Assembly (NCBI RefSeq): GCF_003725735.1
Contig: NZ_RJTM01000072.1
Span: forward strand, 1-64,000
Direction: 5' to 3'
From: Sinomicrobium pectinilyticum
GTDB lineage: Bacteria > Bacteroidota > Bacteroidia > Flavobacteriales > Flavobacteriaceae
Length of the DNA: 64,000 nt
A model generated the notes under the pieces. It saw only the letters and a list, made by a program, of their open reading frames with translations. It was not told the origin of the DNA and searched no databases. This document shows positions 16,376 through 23,841 of this stretch, piece after piece. Position numbers and translations under genes: made by a program. Every line of letters begins with the position of its first letter. The stretch's first letter is position 1.

Positions 16376-17589
16376 TATTGCTGTCGATGTGCCAATAAAA
16401 TAGGCGGTTTTCCATCAAACGGGTTCCCGCCCCTTCCGATGGTACGGGCACCCAGGGCCGAGGCCCGCATCAGGGCGGATTCCCCGAAGCGGTTGCGGAT
16501 CTTGTCCATGGCCTGGTAGAGGTCCAGGCGCTTGTCGCTGTCCTCGAACAGGTCAATCTGGTAATGGCCGCCCACGATATGGCTGTAGTTGACCCCGACC
16601 AGACGGATGAGCATCCTGCGCTGGTACAGGGTATGGAACAATTCCCGGACCAGGGGGATAAGGATGTGGTCTGCACTGGTATAGGGAATGCGTTTCTGTT
16701 TGGTATAGGTCTGGAAATCGGAATACCGGATTTTCACGCTGACACAGCCTGTCATTTTCTGTCCACGCCGCAATTGGTAGGCCAGGTTCTCGGCCATGGC
16801 CACCAGCGTGGTCTCCAGTTTGTCCATATCGATGGTGTCCTTGCCGTAGGTACGCTCGGAAGAAATGGACTTTCGTTCATGGAAGGGGACAAGGGGCGGG
16901 TTGTCCAGTCCGTGGGCCCGCATCCAGATGGTACGTCCGTGTGCACCAAAGCCACTTTCCATCATTTCCAGGGGCAGTTCCTGAAGGGTACGGATGGTGG
17001 TGACGCCCATGTTGGACAACAGGCCATAGGTCTTTTCCCCGACGGAGGGCAGTTTCCGGATGGAGAGCGGGGCCAGGAATTCCCGTTCGTAGCCGAGATC
17101 GATCATCATCTGGTTGTTGGGCTTGGCCTCTCCGGTGGCCACTTTGGAGACCACCTTGTTCTTGGACAGTCCGAAGGAGATGGGCAGCCCGGTTTCCTGC
17201 AATATCCGTTGCCGCAGTTCCGAAGCATATTTGTAACAACCGAAAAAGCGGTCCATGCCCGAAAGGTCTGCATAGAACTCGTCCACGCTGGCCTTTTCAA
17301 AAACGGGCACACTTTCTTTGATGATCTCCGTCACATTGTCCGAAAACTTCATGTAGGTGCCGGCATTGCCTTTGATGACCGTAGCCTCCGGGCAGAGCCT
17401 GCGGGCCACTTTCATGGACATGCCCGAATGCACCCCGAACCGCCGGGTCTCATAGCTGCATGCCGCTACAACTCCCCGATCGCCAAGGCCACCGACAAGC
17501 AGGGGCCGTTTCATCAAACGGGTGTCCAGCAGTCGTTCACAGGACACGAAAAAGGTGTCCAGGTCCATATGGAGAATAGTAGTGCTCAT
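16375..17589 (-). CDS. dinB: Y-family DNA polymerase (DinB/ImuB-like, catalytic residues intact)
   Basis: A 404-residue translesion polymerase when started at MSTTILHMDLDTFF. The frame is open for 8 more codons, but the upstream part lies in the inverted-repeat operator at 17599-17632, so the later start is preferred (a Met one codon earlier is also possible). Catalytic acidic residues are present in HMDLDTFFVSCERL and ASVDEFYADLSG, unlike classical ImuB, which lacks them. The HhH region (IRKLPSVGEKTYGLLSNMGV) and the little-finger domain (SSERTYGKD onward) follow. The pair with DnaE recalls mutagenic ImuB-ImuC cassettes. It is divergent from the SRAP gene across a shared regulatory gap. Confidence 0.9.
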   Translation of the reverse strand: MSTTILHMDLDTFFVSCERLLDTRLMKRPLLVGGLGDRGVVAACSYETRRFGVHSGMSMKVARRLCPEATVIKGNAGTYMKFSDNVTEIIKESVPVFEKASVDEFYADLSGMDRFFGCYKYASELRQRILQETGLPISFGLSKNKVVSKVATGEAKPNNQMMIDLGYEREFLAPLSIRKLPSVGEKTYGLLSNMGVTTIRTLQELPLEMMESGFGAHGRTIWMRAHGLDNPPLVPFHERKSISSERTYGKDTIDMDKLETTLVAMAENLAYQLRRGQKMTGCVSVKIRYSDFQTYTKQKRIPYTSADHILIPLVRELFHTLYQRRMLIRLVGVNYSHIVGGHYQIDLFEDSDKRLDLYQAMDKIRNRFGESALMRASALGARTIGRGGNPFDGKPPILLAHRQQ

Positions 17590-17598
17590 CATTAAAAA

Positions 17599-17632
17599 TT
17601 GGATATATTCCAAGTAGTTGGAAAATGTCCAA
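17599..17632. promoter_or_regulatory. Double palindromic operator between dinB-dnaE and SRAP genes
   Basis: The sequence contains TTGGA-N5-TCCAA (17599-17613), 4 bases, then TTGGA-N5-TCCAA again (17618-17632). Both 15-bp palindromes have exact half-sites, and the junction also forms TCCAA-N4-TTGGA. It lies 10 bases upstream of the preferred dinB start and about 75 bases upstream of the divergent SRAP start. This suits a dimeric DNA-damage regulator binding co-operatively, though the protein is not identified. Confidence 0.6.
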
Positions 17633-17707
17633 AATTACAAAAGAAGGAACGTTGTTTCCAAACTTTAACAATTTTACTTATCTTATTAGTGTTTAATCAA
17701 CCTCGAT

Positions 17708-18463
17708 ATGTGTTACTCTACCAGACAGACCAGGGAACGCAAGGAACTGGAGAAATTGTTGTCGGTCAAGGCCATGTACGGCGACCTTGACACTGACCTG
17801 GAACTCATTTATTTTCATGCCAACGGATGGAGCCACCCGGTGATGTGGACCATTGGACAGGAAGATCCGGACAATATGCTCCCGGCCATGTGGGGCATTA
17901 TGCCCCCGAAGGAAAACCAGCGGGATTACAAGGCATATTTCAGCAACCCCAAGACCTTTGGGGGACTGAATGCCAAATCCGAAAAACTCTTCGATCATTT
18001 TATCTATAGGTATAGTTGGGAACGGCAGCGCTGCCTGATCCCGGTGGATGGCTTTTTTGAACCCCATAATACCCATGTGAAGGTCAAGGGCAAGGATTTC
18101 AAGGTCCCCTTTTACTTCAGCAGGAAGAACGGGGATCCCTTGTACCTGGCGGGCATCTATACCAATACCGCGGATGGCCGCAGGACCTTTGCGGTGCTTA
18201 CCAAGGAGGCTACCCCGAAGTTTGAAGAGATCCACAATGAAAAGAAAAGACGTCCCGTGATCATCAATGAGGAGAACCTGGAATCCTGGCTGTATCCCGG
18301 TAACACGGAATCCGATGTACAGGACATTATGGAGGACGACCTATGGGAAGGGGAACTGAAAGCTTACCCGGTAACACGCGACCTGTACAGCAGGAGTGTG
18401 GATTCCAACTATCCGGGAATAATTGAAAAGGTGGACTACCCGGAAGTTTCCATTGCGTACTGA
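17708..18463 (+). CDS. SOS-response-associated peptidase (SRAP, YedK/HMCES family)
   Basis: A 251-residue SRAP protein that forms a covalent thiazolidine link with abasic sites in single-stranded DNA and protects them. Catalytic Cys2 follows the initiator Met (MCYSTRQ). The Asn of LNAKSEKLFDH, the Glu of VDGFFEPH, and the His of EEIHNEKKRRPVI correspond to the conserved active-site set. It is divergent from the translesion polymerases and shares the double-palindrome region, consistent with a common DNA-damage response. The downstream gene starts 15 bases after its stop. Confidence 0.9.
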   Translation: MCYSTRQTRERKELEKLLSVKAMYGDLDTDLELIYFHANGWSHPVMWTIGQEDPDNMLPAMWGIMPPKENQRDYKAYFSNPKTFGGLNAKSEKLFDHFIYRYSWERQRCLIPVDGFFEPHNTHVKVKGKDFKVPFYFSRKNGDPLYLAGIYTNTADGRRTFAVLTKEATPKFEEIHNEKKRRPVIINEENLESWLYPGNTESDVQDIMEDDLWEGELKAYPVTRDLYSRSVDSNYPGIIEKVDYPEVSIAY

Positions 18464-18477
18464 GAAAGAACACCCTG

Positions 18478-18921
18478 ATGGGAAAGCAAAAGAAGGCATA
18501 TCCGGAGATTGCCAGAGGCCAGTTCTTTAAGGTGGACGGGGAATTTTATGAGATCATAGATATCAAGGTCACCTCGGTGGAGTCGCCGACAAAGTTCATG
18601 ACCATGCTATATTTCCGGAGTAAAGATCCGGACTGTAAGAAGCCATTCTTCAGTGAACAGATTGAAACGGTTCTTTCAGACCCTGCTTTCGAACGGGCTG
18701 TCATCTGGAACCACTCGAAACTCAATCAATGGTGCCAACAGGTACCGGGAGGGGTCAGCACCCGCCTACGCAATGTTCTATGGCGTATTTGTAATGAGGA
18801 TGAAGTATCTCCCTTTATGTTGACCAAAGAAGAGTTTTTGGCCATAGATAACGCTGGGGAAAAAACATGGAAGGAATTCGAAAGGGCCAAAAGTCTCTGT
18901 CCGGAAGCTTCCGTTAAATAA
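18478..18921 (+). CDS. Hypothetical protein with alphaCTD-like helix-hairpin-helix C-terminus (147 aa)
   Basis: A 147-residue protein. Residues 10-85 are predicted beta-rich (GQFFKVDGEFYEIIDIKV...TMLYFRSKD). The C-terminal part STRLRNVLWRI ... MLTKEEFLAIDNAGEKTWKEFERAK follows the pattern of the RNA polymerase alpha C-terminal domain and related HhH modules (RaLN-x-L, then L-L-x-I-x-N-x-G-x-K-x-x-x-E). It may bind DNA or protein. It lies 15 bases after the SRAP gene and probably shares its transcript. Whether it works in DNA repair is an inference from this position. Confidence 0.5.
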   Translation: MGKQKKAYPEIARGQFFKVDGEFYEIIDIKVTSVESPTKFMTMLYFRSKDPDCKKPFFSEQIETVLSDPAFERAVIWNHSKLNQWCQQVPGGVSTRLRNVLWRICNEDEVSPFMLTKEEFLAIDNAGEKTWKEFERAKSLCPEASVK

Positions 18922-19130
18922 TATTAAGATGAAAAAAGAAGTTTCCTTGACTATTGTAGAGCATCAAGATTAGACTTGGTCCAAAGGGAAAGTTTCAACT
19001 CTGAATATTAAAGAGTTTTTTATTCGCTTATTGGTATTTTTAATGTGCTCATTATTTCCCAGTAGAATTGGCATACAGTGCCGGGCGTTTCTGATCGTGG
19101 AACATGGTAGACCACTACAAATAGATTGAT

Positions 19131-19412
19131 ATGAATGAAAAAAAAACGGTCGCTGAATTGACCATACATTACAAGAAGCAACGCTTGATGAGCCTGCTTT
19201 TTGATTCCACGGAAACGGCCGATGCCGTTATGGAAATATTGAACGGTCATCTCAATGAAAAGGGCAAAAAGGAATTTTCATTTAGCGGAGAAATCAAGAC
19301 GGTCTATTCAGGGAAGGGAGTTGTTGACGAACTCAACGATTGGATGGACCATAAAATAGAGCCCAATGGCACCATACTCGACCTCATTAAAGTCTTGGAT
19401 GGTTTGAATTGA
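19131..19412 (+). CDS. Small hypothetical protein (93 aa)
   Basis: A 93-residue acidic protein starting MNEKKTVAELTIHYKKQRL. It seems to have an alpha/beta composition (SLLFDSTETADAVMEILNGHL; FSFSGEIKTVYSGKG; ELNDWMDHKI; ILDLIKVLDGL). No signal peptide or known motif. It is separated by about 210 bases from the upstream gene, and that gap shows no further gene. It is probably a backbone accessory gene of the element. A decayed or recruited function cannot be judged. Confidence 0.5.
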   Translation: MNEKKTVAELTIHYKKQRLMSLLFDSTETADAVMEILNGHLNEKGKKEFSFSGEIKTVYSGKGVVDELNDWMDHKIEPNGTILDLIKVLDGLN

Positions 19413-19559
19413 GGTAATCTGAATTAGTCAATATTTAATCTGACAGTTACGAGTAAAAAAGTAATTTTAAAAGTAGATTAAGGTTTCCCTGGACAATTGA
19501 ATTAAAGCCCCATACTCCCCCCTTTGTGTATGAAGAAAATTCCCTGTGTGAATAAATAA

Positions 19560-19587
19560 AAAAGAGTCCGGTTTCCCGAACCCTTTT
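19560..19587 (-). terminator. Bidirectional hairpin after the ParB-like gene
   Basis: AAAAGAGTCCGG and CCGAACCCTTTT form a 12-bp stem with two mismatches and a 4-base loop, bounded by A/T runs on both sides. It lies about 20 bases downstream of the ParB-like stop and could also end the plus-strand transcript from 19131-19412. Confidence 0.6.
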
Positions 19588-19607
19588 AATATTCCCCATG
19601 CTGAGGA

Positions 19608-21404
19608 CTAACCTTTCAGGACCTTGACCTGTTGCTGAAGTTCCTTGATCCGCTCCTTCAACCTTTTCTCCCGCTTTTTCCTGTCCTTGTCGTACCGGAC
19701 CTCGATGGTTTCGATGTCCTTTTTATGGTACTCCTTCATGGCCGAATAAAAACTGATATTGGTCCAGTCATTGGTATGGTTGCTTTCCCCGAAATGCACC
19801 TGTTTGGTGAGTAGTAGGCGGATGAGCCTGTTGAGGGTTGCCTCCTTAAAGTCCTTCCTGAAATCGGCCACGATCTCTTCCCTGGACCTATTGCCCATAT
19901 CCCCGAAGAAGTTTTGGAAATACTGGCTTTGATTGTGGTATCCGATATTGTTCTGGTACAGGGAGATGGCAAAGGCGGCCATTTCATCCTTGGACAGGGG
20001 TTTGTCCATATCGATATATTCGGTATCGCGTACCATCTGTACCACTTCCTCGAAGAGTTTGTTGTTCTCGATTTCCTTTTTGCGTTCCTCCCGACCATTG
20101 ATTTTTACAATCTGTTCCTCCGGGGTGCATTCGTCCATCTTACGTTTTTCCAGGGGTAGGGCATGGTCCTCTTCCTCATCGGCAGTTTCCCTGACCTTTA
20201 CGAAGATTTCCTCTGTGTGGTAGGAATCGGTGTGGACAAAGAACCCATTTTCAAATCCATGGTCTGAGGCGGTATCGAAACGTTCCTGTGCCAGCATGTG
20301 TTCCTGCATTGCATGGTCAAACTCCTGTTGTAGTTCATCTTCGTTTAGATCACGGTAGTGGTATTTTTCCTTGATGCTCTCCAGGGTCGGTTCCACGGGT
20401 TTTTCGATAATTTCCAGTTCATCGGGAAGGTGGACGGTAAACCCGTGTTCTTCCAAATGGGCGATGAACAACTGGTTGTGCTCTTCGTCCTTCCAATAGT
20501 ACCTGATTTTGGGAACCAGTCGGAACCCTTCCTTTTTCGCTCTTTCGATGAGGTTCATCAAGGTCTTGGTCTTCTTGTTCTCAAAACAGGCCGTGCGGGT
20601 ACAGACCATGTGGCCTTCCCCAAAGAGGTTGCCCTGGTTGGCGGCATTAAAAGGGCAGAGGGTACAGGACCCTGCCTTGGGGAGCAATTTGTCGTCGGCG
20701 AGGTCGAAGGGTGCCTTGGACAAATCAAAGGTCTTGTTGTCCACCATCCGCTTGACTTGGTTGGCATTGAACTTCCCTTCGAGACTTTCCAGCATCATCT
20801 GTTGTTCCCCGGGTTCAAAAAGCGCCACGGCCACCCCGAGGCCCAGTGACATTTCCCCAGTCCGGACAAATGCCTTGAACCCTTCGATCAGGCCTGCAAG
20901 TTTGAGCCGTTGCCTAACGAAGTTTTCCGAGCGACCCAATCTTTTGGCGATTTCCGTGGGGTCGTACCGATCCGTAAGGAAGGCAATGGCCTCCGCTTCC
21001 TCCGTGGGTTCGACATCCTTACGTTGTAGGTTCTCGATGATCTGTACCTCCAGGACATCGTTGTCGGCATATTCCCTGACCATGGCCGGAATGGTCTTTA
21101 GTCCAGCCAGCTGACTGGCCCGAAACCGACGTTCCCCCATCACAATGATGAAGTTCTTTCCAGTCTTCCGGACGGTGATGGGCTGAAGTACGCCATATTC
21201 CGTAATGCTTTGGGCAAGCTGTTTGAGACTCTCGCCGTTCAGGGTCTTCCTGGGTTGGTCGGGATCGATGGCGATTGATGCCAGATCCATGTCCTGGACC
21301 TGTAGGGGAATGTTCTTCCTCACATTTGTTTTGGTGTTGACCGGGCTGGTTTTTTTCCTAGCTGCGGTTCTCCGGCTTACCTTTTGTTTTGTTTTAGTTT
21401 CCAT
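19608..21404 (-). CDS. ParB/RepB/Spo0J-family protein of the element
   Basis: A 598-residue protein. A basic tail (1-35) precedes a ParB N-terminal domain with DPDQPRKTL, YGVLQPITVRK and the CTP-binding motif GERRFRAS. A helix-turn-helix region follows (EIAKRLGRSENFVRQRLKLAGL, about 150-175). A Cys cluster C-x2-C-x17-C-x4-C around residues 252-277 may bind zinc. The C-terminal half is charged and helical and ends in a coiled coil (KKREKRLKERIKELQQQVK). It is about twice the length of chromosomal ParB. It may act in maintenance, transcription control or transfer of the element. No ParA is next to it. The start lies downstream of leader copy C. Confidence 0.85.
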   Translation of the reverse strand: METKTKQKVSRRTAARKKTSPVNTKTNVRKNIPLQVQDMDLASIAIDPDQPRKTLNGESLKQLAQSITEYGVLQPITVRKTGKNFIIVMGERRFRASQLAGLKTIPAMVREYADNDVLEVQIIENLQRKDVEPTEEAEAIAFLTDRYDPTEIAKRLGRSENFVRQRLKLAGLIEGFKAFVRTGEMSLGLGVAVALFEPGEQQMMLESLEGKFNANQVKRMVDNKTFDLSKAPFDLADDKLLPKAGSCTLCPFNAANQGNLFGEGHMVCTRTACFENKKTKTLMNLIERAKKEGFRLVPKIRYYWKDEEHNQLFIAHLEEHGFTVHLPDELEIIEKPVEPTLESIKEKYHYRDLNEDELQQEFDHAMQEHMLAQERFDTASDHGFENGFFVHTDSYHTEEIFVKVRETADEEEDHALPLEKRKMDECTPEEQIVKINGREERKKEIENNKLFEEVVQMVRDTEYIDMDKPLSKDEMAAFAISLYQNNIGYHNQSQYFQNFFGDMGNRSREEIVADFRKDFKEATLNRLIRLLLTKQVHFGESNHTNDWTNISFYSAMKEYHKKDIETIEVRYDKDRKKREKRLKERIKELQQQVKVLKG

Positions 21405-21411
21405 GATACAT

Positions 21412-21560
21412 GAATTTATGGTTAAACAATATTTGAGGATGGCACTAAGCGGAAGACAAATTTTTGGAGTGGGAAGGAAACGGAATAAAAAGTGAGGGAA
21501 GAACGGCTTTATGCCGTCCCTTGTCCGAGAAAAGTTTGCGAGCTTACCTTTCGGGAATAT
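21412..21560 (-). promoter_or_regulatory. Shared leader repeat, copy C (upstream of ParB-like gene)
   Basis: It shares GTTAAACAATATTTG (21421), AAGGAAACGGAATAAAAAG (21474), and GGCTTTATGCCGTCCCTTG (21505) with copy A, including the ACGGC-TTTAT-GCCGT hairpin (21503-21517). Distance and orientation to the start codon match copy A. Confidence 0.65.
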
Positions 21561-21698
21561 TGTATGAGCATATATTTATAGTACTGTTTTTGCTTTTGGA
21601 ATACTGGTAAAACAGCCCCTATATCCCATTTTTTTATGGAATAAAACTCCGGTTTTCATTTTGGATCATTTTGGGAATATTTAGTATATTGGGTGTTT

Positions 21699-21803
21699 GT
21701 TTTTAACAGCCTTATTCTTATTAAAGTAAAAACCGGTTATACTGGATGTTTCCAGTAAAAAGTCCCCCCTTCGCCTGGTTTGAAAAGGGATTTGGATTAC
21801 AAT
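21699..21803. repeat. Duplicated block 2, left of the defence block
   Basis: This is the second copy of the block at 9463-9580. Shared pieces include TTTTTAACAGCC, TTATTCTTATTAAA, AAAAAGTCCCC, and TTCGCC with GGTTT. The hairpin here is TACTGG-ATGTTT-CCAGTA (21740-21757), different in sequence but at the same place. It lies about 100 bases before the GHKL-ATPase gene. Confidence 0.6.
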
Positions 21804-21906
21804 AAATTTTATAGATAAAAAATTATGCCTTTTAGGTTCTATGGTGAGGCATAAATAGATAATGTTTCAGAATAAACTAATTGAGGTACTTCTAAAAAAC
21901 GGCATA

Positions 21907-23655
21907 ATGAATAAAAAGGCATTTTTCAAAGTAGACACTAAACTAGCTGAACTTCTTGGCGAAACATATCGTTCGACAGAAGATGCAATTAAAGAACTAA
22001 TCGATAATGCTTATGACGCCGACTCAGATAAAGTTGAGATATCCTTGCCAAAGGAACTTACTCCTGACCCAAATATTATTATTTCAGACAATGGTTCAGG
22101 AATGAAAGAAAATGAAGTTCGTTCAGAATACTTAAATGTAGCCAATAGCCGTACCAGTAGAAAGGGAGATGTAACCTTCAAGAAAAAACGAAAAGTCAAA
22201 GGCAGAAAGGGAATTGGAAAATTTTCAGGCTTAATGGTTGCGGAAATTATGGTTGTTGAAACCTACGCAAACGGGACAAAGACCACATTAAAAATCAATA
22301 AATCTGAACTTGCGAAAGGTAATTATGATTTAGAAAAAGTGCCACTACCCATTGAAACAGAAAGATGTAATAAGGAGAAACGTGGAACGACAATTACACT
22401 TATAGGACTCAATCAAAATTTGGAATTTCCTAATGCAACCAGACTCGGACAAATTTTAATGTGGGATTATGGACGAGAACCTGACTTTGAATTATTCATA
22501 AATGGTGAAAAGCTTGGAGTTGAGGATTTGGCAGGTAAAACTTTTGAAAAAAAAATAACTACCAAAGAAGGGAAAAAGGCAATATTAAAATATACTATAA
22601 CCCCAAAACCGATAAAACAAGCAGGAATTGTCACCCGTGTTAACAATAAGATTATCGGACGACCCCAAAATCTTCTTAAAGATGATGAAATTGTTCCCAA
22701 GAAATTAAAAAACAGAATTTATGGTGAATTAATTTGTGATGATTTAGAAGATGATGTAACCGCCGACCATGGGGCCATAATCGAAAATAGTAAACTTTAT
22801 AATTCAATTATTTTTGAAACAACTAAAAGTGTAAAAATATCCGTTGATGAAGTTTTTGCTACGGATATGAAAATGGCAAGAGCTAGATATCAAAGAAAGA
22901 TAAATAAAGAACTTGCAAAACTACCTGAATATAAACAACCATTTGCAAAAAAAGCCCTGTATAAGACCTTGGAAAAGTTTTACGGGGAAACAGAAGAGCG
23001 GATAAATACTGTCATTTCCGTTATGGTATCTGCAATGGAAAAAGACCATTATTGGGACATAGTTTCAAATATCCAAGAAACGGAAAATCACGATATTGAA
23101 AAGTTTGCAAGTGCACTTTCTGAATTTGGACTATTGGAAATGAGCATAGTTACAAGTCAGGCTATTAACCGATTGAGATATTTGGATGAATTATCTATTC
23201 TCATTCATAATTCTAACACATTAGAAAAAGATATTCATACTGCTTTGGAGAAAAGCACATGGGTTTTAGGTGAAGATTATTCTGTCCTCTTTTCTGACAC
23301 GAACTTAAAGTCCGCAATCAGCAATTTACTTGACAAAAAATATAAAGGAAAAAATCCAAAAAAACGTCCTGATTTATTCCTTTCAAGGACAACAAATAAA
23401 AGATTATTACTTATTGAGTTCAAAAGACCAAACTTTACATTGACTAGAGACACTGAAAGTCAAGCTCAGAGATATATGGACGAGTTGGGGGAATATTTTG
23501 GAAATCAACCAATAGATATATTATTAATGGGAGGAAAGATCGATAAAACTATACGTGACGTTAAGGACAATATTAAATATATGACTTATCTCGACTGTAT
23601 AAGTTCTGCTAGAAACAGACTTGAGTGGATGATTGAAGAATTGAAAAAGGAATAA
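21907..23655 (+). CDS. GHKL-type ATPase with C-terminal PD-(D/E)XK-like domain
   Basis: A 582-residue protein when started at MNKKAFFKVD; 15 upstream codons are open but less likely. The N-terminal GHKL (Hsp90/MutL-type) ATPase has the N-box KELIDNAYDAD, G1 box SDNGSGM and G2-type GRKGIGKFSGL. A middle transducer-like region follows. The C-terminus contains RPDLFLS ... LLIEFKRPNF (about residue 500), with Asp and E-x-K spaced as in PD-(D/E)XK nucleases, then ESQAQRYMDEL. GHKL ATPases linked to nuclease domains occur in phage-defence and restriction-type loci, including MORC-like proteins and Tiamat. It precedes the OLD/helicase pair by 186 bases and is probably a separate or companion defence gene. 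Confidence 0.7.
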   Translation: MNKKAFFKVDTKLAELLGETYRSTEDAIKELIDNAYDADSDKVEISLPKELTPDPNIIISDNGSGMKENEVRSEYLNVANSRTSRKGDVTFKKKRKVKGRKGIGKFSGLMVAEIMVVETYANGTKTTLKINKSELAKGNYDLEKVPLPIETERCNKEKRGTTITLIGLNQNLEFPNATRLGQILMWDYGREPDFELFINGEKLGVEDLAGKTFEKKITTKEGKKAILKYTITPKPIKQAGIVTRVNNKIIGRPQNLLKDDEIVPKKLKNRIYGELICDDLEDDVTADHGAIIENSKLYNSIIFETTKSVKISVDEVFATDMKMARARYQRKINKELAKLPEYKQPFAKKALYKTLEKFYGETEERINTVISVMVSAMEKDHYWDIVSNIQETENHDIEKFASALSEFGLLEMSIVTSQAINRLRYLDELSILIHNSNTLEKDIHTALEKSTWVLGEDYSVLFSDTNLKSAISNLLDKKYKGKNPKKRPDLFLSRTTNKRLLLIEFKRPNFTLTRDTESQAQRYMDELGEYFGNQPIDILLMGGKIDKTIRDVKDNIKYMTYLDCISSARNRLEWMIEELKKE

Positions 23656-23841
23656 AACACTTAGTTTAAAGATTGACTATAAACAATATGGTCTTACAAT
23701 GAATATACAGGAGGTGAGAGATTAAAATAAGGTGCCACTGCTTTAAATATTTCTTCGGCACATCAATCATAGAGATCAACAACCTAAATAAGCAAGTGGG
23801 TTGTATTTTGTATAAGAACGCAAATAATTAACTGATTTGAA

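Noticed and set aside
14909-17595. Long plus-strand open frames (14909-16519 and 16564-17595)
   Set aside because: They lie opposite the dnaE and dinB genes, have Gly/Pro/His-rich translations without domains, and arise from the codon bias of the real genes.
18929-18973. 14-codon frame MKKEVSLTIVEHQD after the alphaCTD-like gene
   Set aside because: Too short to support; possibly the beginning of a truncated gene.
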